Shown: positions 30,944 to 42,859, numbered from the stretch's first letter. The stretch is 64,000 nt of DNA from Periplaneta americana (GCF_040183065.1 NC_091120.1:181892896-181956895), one strand, 5' to 3'. The notes: generated by a model from the letters alone, not told the origin. A program made the numbers and translations.

Positions 30944-31959
30944 CCAAAGCTCGGAACTTGGGGACTTGTGTCTTTGAACGTGGCTAAGCGACGGACTTCA
31001 ATGTCAACAAACTCCCGCTTCCAGCACGGAAGTACTGTCAGGTCTGCTATAAAAGTGGTTTCTGGGTGAAGCAACATATTGATAGTATTGTGGTAGGTTG
31101 AAACACGTAATTTTATAGCATATGTATAATAAAAGTAAACATCAACAATATATCAAATTTTCTGTTCTGCTCTGTACATTATATTACAGTGTATGACTAC
31201 TTACATTCGAAGATTTTCGAAACTACAACCCTAATATACCAAAGGTAAAATAGGGTTTCAATATTTGGATAACAATAATAATAATAATAACCCATAACTT
31301 TTTCGTCAGTGAGTTAAATATGATTTGAAACGAGAAAAACTTATTTCCACGTCACATGAAATGACGGAAGCAAGCTTAAAATAAATGTTTTAATTGTCAC
31401 TGTTTTGTTCGATTTTCAGCAGTTGCTAGCTGATCTCGTATCTGAGAATGATAAGTATGTCCTAATTTTTTCTCGAAAATAGTTTTCAATTTGTGTGTCA
31501 CTACAAGGGCAGGTCCCTCTACGACTTGATCCATGGCTATGGACAAATTTTCCACCAATTTAAGGGACTGCAATGTCTTTCAATGAATGCCGTTTCCAGC
31601 CTTTAGTTTGTGTGTGGCACAAATTACAAAATATAAACTCTCCATTCGTAGAAAATAATGTATCTCCTCCGAATTTCTCCACGAAATTCTGTACCTAAAA
31701 TTTAAAAAAATGTATTTTCAAACTTCTATAATACCCATTCGAATAACACGTATTTTCTAATTCCTCTAACAGACCGTTTATTTGTAATTCTCTGATTGTC
31801 ATTGGCTTCAACATGACACAGTTTCCTCGTGCGTAGATGTGACCACTTTCTTAGTGCATACGACTGTCCTTGAGCGCTTGCAGCGTGAGCTTTGTATACG
31901 TTGTACCTGTAACCTTACTCATGCACACGACACACAAGTCCCCAAGTTCCGAGCTTTGG
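30944..31959. mobile_element. 1.0-kb TIR element with TTA target duplication and zinc-finger relic
   Basis: The termini ccaaagctcggaacttgggg then acttgtgt are repeated inverted at the right end, about 28 bp and near-perfect, flanked by tta on both sides (30941-30943, 31960-31962). On the minus strand 31690-31560 reads VQNFVEKFGGDTLFSTNGEF then IFCNLCHTQTKGWKRHSL, a C-x2-C zinc-finger resembling the N-terminal finger of CGBP1-like hAT-derived proteins. The 3-bp duplication argues for Harbinger-type ends, so the superfamily is unsettled. A short repeat at 31222-31275 recurs at 15607. Confidence 0.75.
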
Positions 31960-31962
31960 TTA

Positions 31963-32699
31963 TTATACAAATGAAGCTTTTTTTTTTTACGAAATGACAA
32001 AGGAATATTTTTTTTCGGCTTGTTCTTCGCGCTGATATCTTACCACTCATACGTCTCAATACCCAATAGTTTTACCATAAGTGGGATTCAAACTTTAGAC
32101 AAAAATTATTTTTTTTCGGCTAAACCGTTATTCAAATAACAAAACGACATTTGATTTTTTGGCTACTTACAACCTAAAGATTCTGTTCTTATAAAATTAA
32201 TGCAGTTAGCCTATATCCCTTTCAGTCTGTATAACTTATCAACGAACACAGTTTATGAAATTAAATTTTCTGTATTTGTTATATCCTTCCTCCTTTTTAA
32301 TACCTTTATGTAGTCTTATTTTTTCTCCTCTACTTCCTCTATTTCTGTTCTTCTCATGTGAATATGCGAGTCTCTGCGTGTGTTCAGCCGTGCATCATTG
32401 CGTGCTTGACAGTCTAGCGACGGAACGCAGATCGAATTTAAAAGTACAATGTAAGAATGTAATAAATTATTTAGCGTAGACAAGAATGTAACTGATAACA
32501 TCAGGAACTAAATGGCTTTGAAATGCACAAAATGTACAGTGACAAAGCATGTTGGCAACTTTATGACTAGGGCTAGGGTTTCCATTAATTTTTTTTTTCT
32601 CGTATGTCATAAACATAACTGCTTTAGTATTCACATGTTTTATCATAAATAGATTGCGTAATCAGAAATTTCTTGACAAACATGAGTATACTGTGTTGT
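31963..32699. other. No recognised feature
   Basis: T-rich with several poly-T runs. Opposing 61- to 74-codon frames at 32255-32501 show no motif. Confidence 0.35.
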
Positions 32700-32815
32700 T
32701 GATTAGTCAACTGTCCAAAGACAGGTTTGAACCTCTTAAGTGACACCAATAAAGCATCACTCATGAAGCAACTAAACCAGGAGATAATGGAGTAAGATGG
32801 TCAGTTCCTTTCCAT
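32700..32815 (-). repeat. Dispersed repeat of unknown class (copy 2)
   Basis: Reverse-complement partner of 9826-9935 (shared, read on the minus strand: ggaactgaccatctta, tcatgagtgatgctttattg, ggttcaaacctgtctttgga). Confidence 0.65.
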
Positions 32816-32840
32816 CTCCTTTGCATACACCGTTGATCAG

Positions 32841-34000
32841 TAATAACTAGACTTCGTTGAATTGCCACACGCAGCATGCAATCATGTTGCCGGTGTACGG
32901 TAGTATAGAAGAGATGAGCGACCTCGCGGTCTCGTAGTATAAGCATTTCATGTTAAGTGATGTGACCGGTCCAAATAGACAGAGCAGCTACAGCTAATGT
33001 ATACCTATGTAAGCACTTGTTTTTGCATTACTGTGGTTGGAATAGTCAAAGCTTAACATTTGTTTAGTGCAGACAAGAATTCAATCAAACATACTACAAT
33101 GAGAGTGTTGCTGTTCCAAACAATTTCTCCTGGAATACCTTACCCTCGCAGCCAGTCTTGACCCGTTGGGGAACGTGGTTGGATGCTGTTAATTATTATG
33201 CAGAACATTATGGCAAAATAATGGAGGTAATTGATGCATTGGATAGCACAGACAGTTCCGCTGTTGCAGCTGTAAAATCATTGCCTTCTGAACAGCTATT
33301 GGAAGATAATGTTCATTGATTTTAATTTTAAAATCGTATCCAAAAGCATCACCCTGTTAGAATCGTCTAAACTGCAACTTTCAGACGCCCTTAATATAGT
33401 GGATAAAGTATCACAAGCCGTTATCCAAAATAACAATTCACTAATTTCAGAAAAAAGTGAAATGTAAGATGAGAAACATTATTGCTAAAAATTCTGCCTA
33501 TTCACAACTTCGTATTATAAATGATGTGCAATCAGGTCACGACAAGACTTCTGAAGTTGGTGTACTAAAAAGTAGTGACTTTCCGTTCTTCAGATATGCA
33601 CCTATTACATCGTGTCATGTTGAACGTACATTTTCCCAATATAAAAATTGAGTGAACATCGGAGGAGGTTACTTTGCAGTCGCTCAAAATGTACGTAACT
33701 CTTCACTGCAATGCACATATTCAAGGATGATGTGAGTATCTTACATTAAATTTTAAGAGTTAATATGTCTCACTACAAAATAATTGCGTATTTACATGTT
33801 TAGACATTTCCTACTTCAATGATCATTCATTATATTTCTTGAATGCAGGATACAGGTTTTATTGTAACCGCAGTATACTGCTCAGTGTTTACATCAGAGG
33901 CATACTCCATCCTTTGCACGCCCCCTTCTCATACAGTCTATACCGCGTGCGTAGTAGACCTTGCGATTCTCGTGGCTATTCCACGAAGTCTAGTAATAAC
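32841..34000 (+). mobile_element. hAT-like element with degenerate inverted ends
   Basis: The left taataactagacttcgttga and the inverted right segment (ccacgaagtctagtaataac) look like subterminal or terminal repeats of a 1.16-kb element containing a hAT transposase relic (33075-33735). The ends are too diverged to define the duplication. Confidence 0.6.
33075..33735 (+). pseudogene. hAT transposase C-terminal relic (CGBP1-like lineage)
   Basis: The first part reads YNESVAVPNN then LTRWGTWLDAVNYYAEHYGK, IMEVIDALDSTDSSAVAAVK and SLPSEQLLEDN (about 33100-33320). After a frameshift comes IVSKSITLLESSKLQLSDAL and NIVDKVSQAVIQNNNSLISE, then in the next frame KCKMRNIIAKNSAYSQLRII and FPFFRYAPITSCHVERTFSQ, YKN. 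The TRWGTWL and YAPITSC-VER-FS motifs belong to hAT transposases of this type, the latter being the C-terminal dimerisation region. At least three frameshifts or stops make it non-functional. The N-terminal zinc finger and catalytic core are absent. Confidence 0.8.
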
Positions 34001-34004
34001 ATAT

Positions 34005-34350
34005 TGCACTATTCAGACGGGAACGCTTCATGTCTCGGTAAAGGGAAATCAACGGGTCGCCCTGTGCGTAAACAGTTAATCTCATATGGGCCAGTTTTGC
34101 GTTCGCGAATACTTAAACACCGGACTGTGAAACCGATGGATTGGTCGTATCGGGAATGATCACAAACTATCATGGCCTCCACGCTCTCCCAACTTAGCCT
34201 CTTGTGATCTTTTCGTGTGGGGGTATGTGAAGGATTAAGTGTTTGTGCCACCATTTTCGGCTGATCTGTCCGAATTCCGGGCTCGCAACATTAATGCCTT
34301 TGCTGAAATTGACAAACATGCTACATCGAGTATGGGTCAAACTTTATTAC
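34005..34350 (+). pseudogene. Mariner-like (DUF4817-type) transposase relic
   Basis: Broken frames read KGKSTGRPVRKQ (the linker after the helix-turn-helix), then RILKHRTVKPMDWSYRE, and after a frameshift WPPRSPNLASCDLFVWGYVK, D, stop, VFVPPFSADLSEFRARNINA, FAEIDKHA. The WPPRSPDL-CDFF-WG-VKD block carries the last catalytic Asp in this family. The central catalytic part is missing. It directly follows the hAT element end at 34000. Confidence 0.75.
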
Positions 34351-34724
34351 AGAGTTGATAGATAATAATTTTCTGTAAAAAGTGGTAGGCTACATTTTTT
34401 CTCTAAAATATAAATACATTGATATTTCTAAAAATATATTTAAATAGTTAATATTCGAATATTTTAATAAACCAAACACCAAATTAAGTAGACTGAAAAA
34501 TACTTTCATAAAGCGTAAAAAATGAAAATGTCAGTTTTTTCATTTTGGTTCTTAATGACTCGCCTTAACAAAAACGGTTTTTGTTCGAGTTCATTTTTTA
34601 CACATATGAGGAAGATATCATTAAAATATTATAAAATTACTCAACAAATGTAATATACGCCGAAGAAATTATGATACCACACCTAGTAGCATTGGACTCT
34701 AAACCTTTAACATATTCTCCTGTA

Positions 34725-34952
34725 GTCGACCTGGTTGGCGAGTTGGTATAGCGCTGGCCTTCTATGTCCAAGGTTGCGGGTTCGATCCCGGACCAGGTCG
34801 ATGGCCTTTAAGTGTGCTTAAATGCGACAGGTTCATGTCAGTAGATTTACTGGCATGTAAAAGAACTCCTGCGGGACAAAATTCCGGCACATCCGGCGAC
34901 GCTGATATAACCTCTGCAGTTGCGAGCGTCGTTAAATAAAACATAACATTTT
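34725..34952 (+). repeat. Second tRNA-derived SINE family, full length with 12-bp target duplication
   Basis: The tRNA-like head gtcgacctggttggcgagtt has an A-box (tggcgagttggtatagcg) and a B-box (gggttcgatcccgg). The body includes gttcatgtcagtagatttac, tggcatgtaaaagaactcct and tccggcgacgctgatataac, ending gcgtcgttaaataaaacata. The 12-mer tattctcctgta flanks it at 34713-34724 and 34953-34964. A second copy lies inverted at 47168-47373. It is unrelated in body sequence to the SINE at 10337. Confidence 0.95.
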
Positions 34953-34964
34953 TATTCTCCTGTA

Positions 34965-35535
34965 AAATTTTGTCTGTGTGGCTTAGGACTGCATCATTCT
35001 CACCCCCTTCAATTTTCAGTGAAGGCAATTGACAGTAACTTAGTGACCAGTGATACTGTGTGTTTCAAGTATAGCCCAATTGTTTCAGTTGAGATGTAAG
35101 GAATATTAATTTCCATAAGACTAGTGACCGTAATATAATTATGGTTATTGATAAAATTGTATGCATGAATTACGTATACTGTTTGTCCACAATCGACAAG
35201 AGCTTCAATTCTGAAAACTTTCGTAGATTGTTTATTGTATCTACAAAAAGATTAATTTTTGGTCCTACAGAATTCATCTGTTATGGTAAAAATTTGTCTC
35301 CTCTAATAAATAACAAATGTTTATTGTATGCTTCAACTCAGGCCTAAGTTAAAATGCAAATTACCTAAGATTAATTTATTTAAGTACAATTGATGCAAAA
35401 TGAAATAAATAGGTAAAAGAATATGATCTATTTCAATGTTGATACTAGAATGCAATTACAACAATTAATTATTAATTAATAGCGTAAGAATATTAAACAG
35501 GACAAAACCTCTTTTCCTACTATGCCAAATTAATA
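34965..35535. other. No feature seen
   Basis: AT-rich; a 68-codon plus-strand frame (35141-35347) without motifs. Confidence 0.35.
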
Positions 35536-35915
35536 ATGCCACAGCACACGGACGAGGAGGAACAGGGGTTCCAACAAGACGGAGTCCCTCCACATTGGCA
35601 TAAGGAAGTCCGGAGATACCTAAATAAACACCTACCAGGTCTATGGATTGGTCGTGCAACGGATGCAGACAGCAACTTTTGCACATGGCCACACCGTTCA
35701 CCGAGTTTCACAGTGTGTGATTTCTTTCTGTGAGGTTTCATCAAGGACAGTGTTTACATACCTCCATTTTCAGCGATGATGGCCGAATTGAGAAGGCGCA
35801 TTAACACAGCAATCAGGAACAGCAAGACTTGCTTGAGAGCGTTTGACAAAAAATGGAATCACTGCCTGGACGTCTGCCGTATTACTTGTGGGGCGCACAT
35901 CGAGTGCATCTAAGT
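35536..35915 (+). pseudogene. Mariner-like transposase C-terminal relic, nearly open
   Basis: The best-preserved mariner-type fragment: GFQQDGVPPHWHKEVRRYLN, KHLPGLWIGRATDADSNFCT, WPHRSPSFTVCDFFL, stop, GFIKDSVYIPPFSAMMAELR, RRINTAIRNSKTCLRAFDKK and ending CRITCGAHIECI then stop at 35912. The QQDG-PPH motif contains the second catalytic Asp. In the usual RSPDLT-CDFFLWG block the Asp of SPDLT is changed (RSPSF) and the expected Trp after FFL is a TGA stop, so it is inactive. The N-terminal half is missing. Confidence 0.85.
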
Positions 35916-36670
35916 TCAGTATAAAACTTCAAACTTCCCTCTTTCAAATGGTGGTAAGATTATGTATTTATGTTCAACACTGGTGAAAATACAGCCGTCT
36001 GAAATCGTCTAATAATTTGTAACCACGGTGTATAAAATCTGATTTAGGGCTTTTTTTTTTTTTTTTTTTTTTTTTAGAATATTTGTGAAGCATCATGCCT
36101 TATTTGAGGGGATTTTATGATAATTTACAGGTCCTCAAAATCCTAACACTATTGAGGACATTATTTATAGGTATTTCTCTTTTTTCTTTTTCGTGAAAAC
36201 CCAATTATCAGGCTCCGTATTTCTACTACCTATAAACTGGAATCAGGTTGCCTGATTCGAAGTATATGTGACGTCACAGCGCAGGTACATGTATGTTCGT
36301 GTACAAAATAGTTACGCATCCTCTGCCCTCTTCCTCTAGAAAGTCAAAACCTGGACGCAGTCATATTGGGTAGTCTTATCGATCACTCTTCTTATACCGT
36401 AGTCGTATTACGTATTTAAATAACTACATTTTTGTGACTGACTGTAGGTTCATTGCAGAGGTAAAATGCCTTAAGTAAGACGCTCAAGCGTGTAATATTG
36501 TAGAGCATAGTTGAGGATATTTGAACTAATATTTTCACTGTCAACATAGACAACATTACATATAAATTGTGTAAAATAAACGTAAAAATTACTAAAACAG
36601 TGCACTGGAAGACACTGCAATACCAAAAGTCACAGGAAGTCTGTTGAACGTAATCTATAAGAACCAGTAC
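35916..36670. other. No gene; T25 homopolymer
   Basis: A run of 25 T lies at 36051-36075. The rest is unassigned. Confidence 0.4.
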
Positions 36671-36839
36671 CACCAAAATCTGAAACTTATGAAGATAATA
36701 ACTCGACGTTTATCATGGATTTGTGTAGCCCATCATGATGTTCAATGCCAACATCCCAATTAATAGATTAAATAATCTACATTTTGGGAATTTCTAGAAA
36801 TGTATATAGAAAATTAGTTGGTTTTCAGTGATGAACGAT

Positions 36840-37040
36840 ATGCAATATCCTAATGAAACACGAAAAAATATCAGACCGTAGGAATATCTTGTACTACAAT
36901 GCACCAATGACGTCATGTGCTATTGAAAGAATTTCTTGCAGTATAAAATCATTTCAAGTTACATCCGCATATGTTCAAGTTCCGTAACTTACGAATGCAC
37001 GTTATTATTCACTGCAAAGATCACGACGAAAATGAACATC
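36840..37040 (+). pseudogene. Second hAT transposase C-terminal relic
   Basis: Around 36885-36960 the sequence reads LYYNAPMTSCAIERISCSIK, then later in another frame NARYYSLQ. The pattern YAPMTSC-VERSFS-YK and a C-terminal HYYSLQ-like end match the motifs of the relic at 33590-33650. Very decayed. Confidence 0.5.
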
Positions 37041-37766
37041 ACGGCTCCAGCATGTGTTTACTAGCATAGCTTGAGAATGTCGGTAGTTGACTGTACTCCA
37101 CGAACACGCAGCGACGACCTGTTTGTTTCTATCCTTAACCGTTGCATTACCTGTGTTCGGCGTACTATATACCCAATTCACCTTTAACTTCAGTCTTTAG
37201 GTAGCTGGAATACGAAGCCTATTAATTATACACGCAGTTGAGGGAAGGATTCGACATTCGGTCATTAACAGTGCCCTTGTAAGATTTGCTAAGTAATCGC
37301 AAGGCAGTTTGATGCACATCCTTGACCTCATTTCTACTACTTTATCATTCGCTACACATTCGGAGTACTATAATATTTTCTTAACAGACCACGATAAGGC
37401 ATGACCTTGCGCAGCATCATCAATATTGCACTATCTTCCATACATTCAAACAGAAGCCGGCCAAATGCAGATAATTCCAATAGATACAGCCTAAACGTAA
37501 ATAAAAGATATTTTAGCCTGTTATATTAGGAAGGAACATCTGGTGTTGATTAATATGGCTCTTATTAGTTCGTTTACAATTCTCTATTACTTTCCTTGGT
37601 TATATCTGTCTAATATTATGGAGTAAATTAAGGCGTACAGATCTACAACTTCTGTATGATATTCTAAGTGTCTTAACGTGGCGACGTATTGTATCTTTTG
37701 AAGCACTAAGTTCTTCTGATAACCTATGAGTAGGTCTACTATTTTGTGAATTTTCTCACAAAACTA
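37041..37766. other. No feature seen
   Basis: No recognised coding or repeat structure. Confidence 0.4.
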
Positions 37767-39450
37767 CACTAGTGGCCATTATTCTGGAAACTTTTTTTGT
37801 TTGTATTGAATTGTTATAACATCTGTTTTTATTCACACATTAATACAATTTAAAATGTTATTCGTGACTGAAAGCATCAAACGAACATTGTCTATTCCAT
37901 TTTTATAGAAAATACATGACTTTATATCATAATATCTATGAGAAAACATTAGCAGTTAGAAACACTTTCGTGTTATTTTTTCATTCACTCTGTAAACAGT
38001 TGGTACTTTGTGGGATAACCTTTATTTTTAGTGACAGCATCATTTCTGCAGGACATTGAGTCCACTAGACGTTTCAGTTCTTCCTTGCTGATGATCCGAA
38101 ACCAGCTGTGGATAGTGGCATCAATGAATTGAGTTTTGCTGCTGGATTTTTTTTTAGACACCAAATTTTTTAACCTTGGCCATAAGTTTTCAATTGGATT
38201 AAGGTAAGGACTATTCCCAGGCCAAATTTAACACCTTGACGTTTTTCTGTTGAAACCATTGCATAACACTCTTGGCAGTATGGCATGGATCACCATCTTG
38301 TTGAAATACAAAGTCATCACAATTTGAGTGTAAATCAGCAATGGATAATATCAATTTCACTTCCAGCATGTCTTTTCCGCATTTTTCCCCATTCAAGTTC
38401 CCTTGAAAAATCTGAAGTCTTCCTACTCCATTCCTGGACATGCATCCCCAGATCATGACAGCAACAGGATGTTTCATGGTTGCGATGAGGCATTCAGGAT
38501 TCAAAGCTTCTCCATTTCGTTGACGAACGTATTTGGTTCCGTCACTTCCAAATATAGAAATTCTTGTTTCATCGCTCCATATCACTTTCGCACAGTAATC
38601 ACTGGTCCATGATTGATGATTTTTGCACCTTTTACACGATTTTCTCGTTGTCTTTTGTTGAGAAATGACTTTTTCTGAGTGCTCTTGCTTTCAGTTCCTT
38701 CGAAGAGTTCTCTCAGAAATATTACATCCACTGCTGTGTAGAACTTCCTGTACCTCTTTATAATATTTATTTCCATCTTTCAATGCCAAACGACAAATTT
38801 TCCTCACATCTCATGGACTTACTTTAGGTTCTCTACCAGTCCTAGGTACTGTTTTACAAGATTTTGTGGAATTCAACCTCTGTCATACCTTCTGGACGCC
38901 AGGCACTGCAGCACCATTACCAAGCTTCCTTGCAATTTCCTTGAATGTGTAGCCTTCTTCTCGAAGTGTGACTACCCTACTTCGATTAGAAGGTGTTCAG
39001 TACTTTCGTGGAGTCATTGTGATAAAATTATTATCAATAAAGTTTGTGGTAAAGCAATCAGGTGATAACCGAACGAAATTGTGTCAGACTAATGATAGAA
39101 ACACACTAATAATGCCCATATTTTATGAAACAGTGCTCAACAATGCTCCTAATGATAAAAAATAATCTTGAAATCAACAGTGGACCAATTTTTATTACAG
39201 TAAATAATGGGAAATTATAATGAAATCAGAAATTAATATTTAGATCTTAAAGGATAAGAATATAATTCCCCACATAATGACTATTTATTGTTAAAATATT
39301 AAGAATTTAGTATAATATCTTTATTAGAACTCCATAACTGACGAATCAGTCATGAGTAATATTTTAAATTGTATAAATCTGTGAATAAACACAGATGATA
39401 TAATAATTTACTACAAAAACAAAAAGTTTCCAGAATTATGGCCACCAGTG
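37767..39450 (-). mobile_element. Full-length but decayed Tc1 transposon
   Basis: The termini cactagtggccattattctg then gaaactttttt (37767) and the inverted right end (39418-39450, aaaaagtttccagaattatg then gccaccagtg) are TIRs of about 33 bp. TA flanks both ends (37765-37766, 39451-39452). It contains one recognisable Tc1 transposase on the minus strand. The 1684-bp length is typical for Tc1. Confidence 0.93.
38000..39017 (-). pseudogene. Tc1 transposase, broken
   Basis: Starts at ATG 39017 on the minus strand with MTPRKYTPSNRSRVVTLREE then GYTFKEIARKLG, the N-terminal paired-like helix-turn-helix. After several breaks the catalytic half is open at 38585-38211: MIWSDETRISIFGSDGTKYV (first Asp in the WSDE motif), HPVAVMIWGCMSRNGVGRLQ, DFVFQQDGDPCHTAKSVMQW (second Asp), then NLAWEQSLP and a stop where the third acidic residue region (SPDLNPIEN-W) is expected. 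Stops and frameshifts occur before and after, so it cannot make a functional enzyme. Confidence 0.9.
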
Positions 39451-39493
39451 TATGTGTGTATTCTCAATATTCCATACCTTAGTTCTTCTAGAA

Positions 39494-40632
39494 CAGTGCT
39501 TCCCAAACGTTTTGAAGGCGGGACCCACTTTTGAGCGATACATTTGTTTGCGATCTCCCACTACCGTACCGGCACTTAACTACATTCGAAAAATACGAAT
39601 CTTTGTAAAATCGAAAATAACTATAATTTTACTCAAACCCAGCGAAAACCACAACTCTTAAAAGTATCGGTAGCTGCAACACCAAATATCAGCATATGCA
39701 AACCTATTTTGCAATTCTCTTTGGATTATTAGACTAGCCTACCTTGCTGAAATGTTTTTCGAACATGTAAACACTTTGAATCCCCGCTTGCAAGGCCAAG
39801 ATGTTAACATAATAAGAGCCAGGGATAAAATAGACAGATTAGCAAGGAAATTATATTCCTGGTCGACATCACTTGACAAAAAAGAAATTTAATACATTCT
39901 AGTGCATTAAAAAACTCATGGAAAATTTAGCTATGTACCGTATGATACGAAAAGTACTGAGTTTGTTTTTGTGGATATATAATTAAGTTTGCACAATTTT
40001 AAACAACAGCTCTTTGAGTATTTTCTAGAAAGAAACACAAAACAACTTATTATGACAGTCAGAGTTGGATAATGAATTCGTTTTTAGACAGTTGAGTTCA
40101 ACTGGCTTTAATTCGAAAAAAAAAAAATAGCGTTAAGAAAAGACTCATTGAAATATAATGAACTCATAGAACTTTTAAACTATACTTTTTTCGCAGAGTG
40201 TAGATCAGTTTTGGGTCAAAAGAAGGCAATAATACCTCGAGCTTGAGAAAGAAGCTATTAAATTTTTTGTACTAGTCCTATTTTCAAATTCGTATCTACA
40301 CAACATAAGCTTCTAGTATATGATTATTACAAAAACGGAGAAATTGAAAATAATAACAGTTTCTGAATGTAGAGTTCAGATTTGAGAAGCTACTTTTTCA
40401 AAAACAGGCGCAATTATCGCATTAATAAATTACTTTTACTTTATAACTACTGAAATATATTTTATTTTCATGTTCAATCTTGTTTATTTTTCTAAATGGA
40501 ACATATATTTATGTTAATAAAGCCATTTCTTTTCTTTTTTTTTTTTGTTTATTTTGTAAATCATCTCACGACCTACCTCACCAGTTCACATGATCCCTCA
40601 GGTGGTCGCGATCCCCACTTTGGGAACCACTG
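39494..40632 (+). mobile_element. hAT transposon relic (ZBED5-like lineage) with 8-bp target duplication
   Basis: The termini are cagtgcttcccaaac on the left and the complement of cagtggttcccaaag on the right. The flanking 8-mers are ttctagaa (39486-39493) and ttctacaa (40633-40640), differing at one base. Around 39748-39890 the frame reads LAEMFFEHVNTLNPRLQGQD and VNIIRARDKIDRLARKLYSW, matching the LAD-F-HLN-LN-KLQG motif of ZBED5/FAM200-type hAT transposases. Broken frames at 40195-40300 (QFWVKRRQ, YLELEKEAIKFF) resemble the C-terminal dimerisation region. Inactive. Confidence 0.85.
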
Positions 40633-40640
40633 TTCTACAA

Positions 40641-41659
40641 TGTAGCAAATATTTAATGTCTTCTTCTCCGTTATTCAAACGTTGGAACCATCGTTGTGCT
40701 ACACCCTCACTAATGACACCTTCACCCTCAACATTGCATGTTTTTTTTAGCCACGGCGTAAGCTTTATAACCTTTTTTGTGGTAGTGCTTTAGAAAGACT
40801 CTAATTTGAAACTTTATCACCTCAACTTTATATTCCTTGTATTAATAATTGACTATTGTCACATTCTCACAAAATTAAATAATAACCATGGCGTGCCGTA
40901 AGTTGGATTGCCCGTTTAAAAGAAAATCATTAAAATCTGACAAAACACCAAACTTAAAAAAAAAAAACTTTATTACTTATGAGTAGGGTTAGGATTTTGA
41001 TGACCTATAAATCATGAAAAAATGTCCTAAAAACAATACATTTATCAACTAAAAATCTTTAAAAAATGCCCTAAAATTGATCTTACATAATCGGCTTAGT
41101 AGGGGTATTAACATTTACACTAGTAATTAAATTAAATTCTAGTACCAACATTCAAGTTTATTAATTTTATATAATTTTTCTAAGTAGTACACTTTAATTA
41201 TTTCACCTGATGTAGTTCCACGTAGTCCACCACAGGGTCACTCATATCCGGAACTAGCAGGTACAGAGGAGGGTGGTTGGACTGATCCATTATATGAGGT
41301 GTACTACGTTAAAATGACAATATTTGTGTAGAAAAACGATTAAAATAATATACAAAATAATGGATATTAATGAAAAAATATGTAGAGAAAATACCAAAGG
41401 AAATAAATCATATTTTTCATTAATAATGGGGATTTATGGCCAAAATTAAATGAAAATACCCCAAAAATGATCGAATAAAACAAAAAATGCTCTTATGAGC
41501 TGTAAGAGGTAAAAAAGCAAAAAAAAAAAAGCCCTAACAAATATGTTTTAAAACACTCCGTTTATCACACAACATATAAATACTAAAGCAGCAATTTTTC
41601 TGGCTTACTAGAGAAAAGATGCAATTTCATCAAAATCCTAGTCCTACTTATGAGTAATT
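40641..41659. other. Unassigned; possible old hAT-like ends
   Basis: Segment 40984-41535 begins tagggttaggattttgatga and ends near gccctaac, a weak inverted pair. ccctaaaa/tcctaaaa phrases recur inside, as in degenerate non-autonomous elements. No coding motif. Confidence 0.3.
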
Positions 41660-42630
41660 ATATTCATTTCATTCAAAGTGTTCTGCCCAAGGTCAGGTTT
41701 TCACTGCAAACTCAGCAGCCTCCAATCTTTCCTATTTTCTGCCTTCCTCTTAGTCTCCGCATATGATTCATGTATCATAACGTCGTCTATCATCTGATAT
41801 CTTCTTCTGCCCCGAACTCCACTCCCGTTCACCATTCCTTTCAGCGCATCCTTCAGAAGGCAGTTTCTACTCAACCAGTGACCCAACCAATTCATTTTTC
41901 TCTTCCTGATCAGTTTCAGCATCATTCTTTCTTCATCCACTGTTTCCAACACAACTCCCTTTCTTATTCTGTCTGTCCATTTCGCACATTCTATTCTTCT
42001 CCATATCTACATCTCAAGTGCTTCTAGTCGCTTCTCTTCACTTCGTCGTAATGTTCATGTTTCTACCCCATACAATGCCACAACCACACAAAGCACTTCA
42101 CTAGTCTCTTCTTTTGTTCTTTTTCCAAAGGTCCACAGAAAATGCTTCTTTTTCTATTAAAAGCTTCCTTTGCAATTGCTATCCTCCTTTTGATTTCCTG
42201 GCAGCATCTCCTGTTACTGCTTATAGTACATCACAAGTATCTGAAGCTGTCCAATTGTTCTACTGCCTCATTTAAAATTCGCAAGTTTATATTCTTTCTT
42301 TTTCTTCAGATAACATTGCTGTCTTGTTTCCATTTGTATTCATCCTATACTGATCACAGCTGTCATTCAGATCCAATAACACACCTCAGTATTATCTCCT
42401 CTTCTGCTAACAACGCCATATCAGCAGCAAATCTTATACACTTTCTTCTTCCTCTTACCATCTCCCCTCCCATGTTCTGAAAACAGTTTCACTAAATCTT
42501 CCGAGTAGATACTGAACAGAGTAGGTGATAAAGGGCATCCTTGTCGCACTCCTATCTCTATTAAGCTTCTCTTCTCTTTCTAATCCACTCTGTCAAATTC
42601 TTTTTCCAGCTCCACAAATACTACATATAC
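41660..42630 (-). mobile_element. Family B LINE fragment, the least interrupted copy
   Basis: On the minus strand from about 42625: the FDRVDQKEKRS-like RT region, then EDLVKLFSEHGRGDG-like sequence, and AALLAEEE at the catalytic region without an intact FADD. It continues with NLRILNEAVEQLDSFRYL, CQEIKRRIAIAKEAFNRKRS and VEVWHCMG-like sequence, ending with LETVDEERMMLKLIRKRKMN, WLGHWLSRNCLLKDALKGMV and RGRRRYQMIDDVMI at 41952-41701. The 3' end near 41660 gives the family signature ctgaccttgggcagaacact on the minus strand. Several frameshifts. It serves as the uninterrupted reference for 26588-28336. Confidence 0.85.
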
Positions 42631-42859
42631 GTCTGTAGGGACCTGTGAAATTCGCATTTGTGATAACGTGAATTTTTACGCAAATGTTACCATTATTCTA
42701 ATAAGGGATGTACTTCACCTCGAACGTTGAGAACCACACAAAAACATGCTTAGAATATCAATCGCTCCTCACGAAAAGAGTGGTATGAGTCATTCCGATA
42801 CAAAACTGTGCGTTTTACCACAATATACATTTGAATGATTACCTATTCAAGATCTAGGA

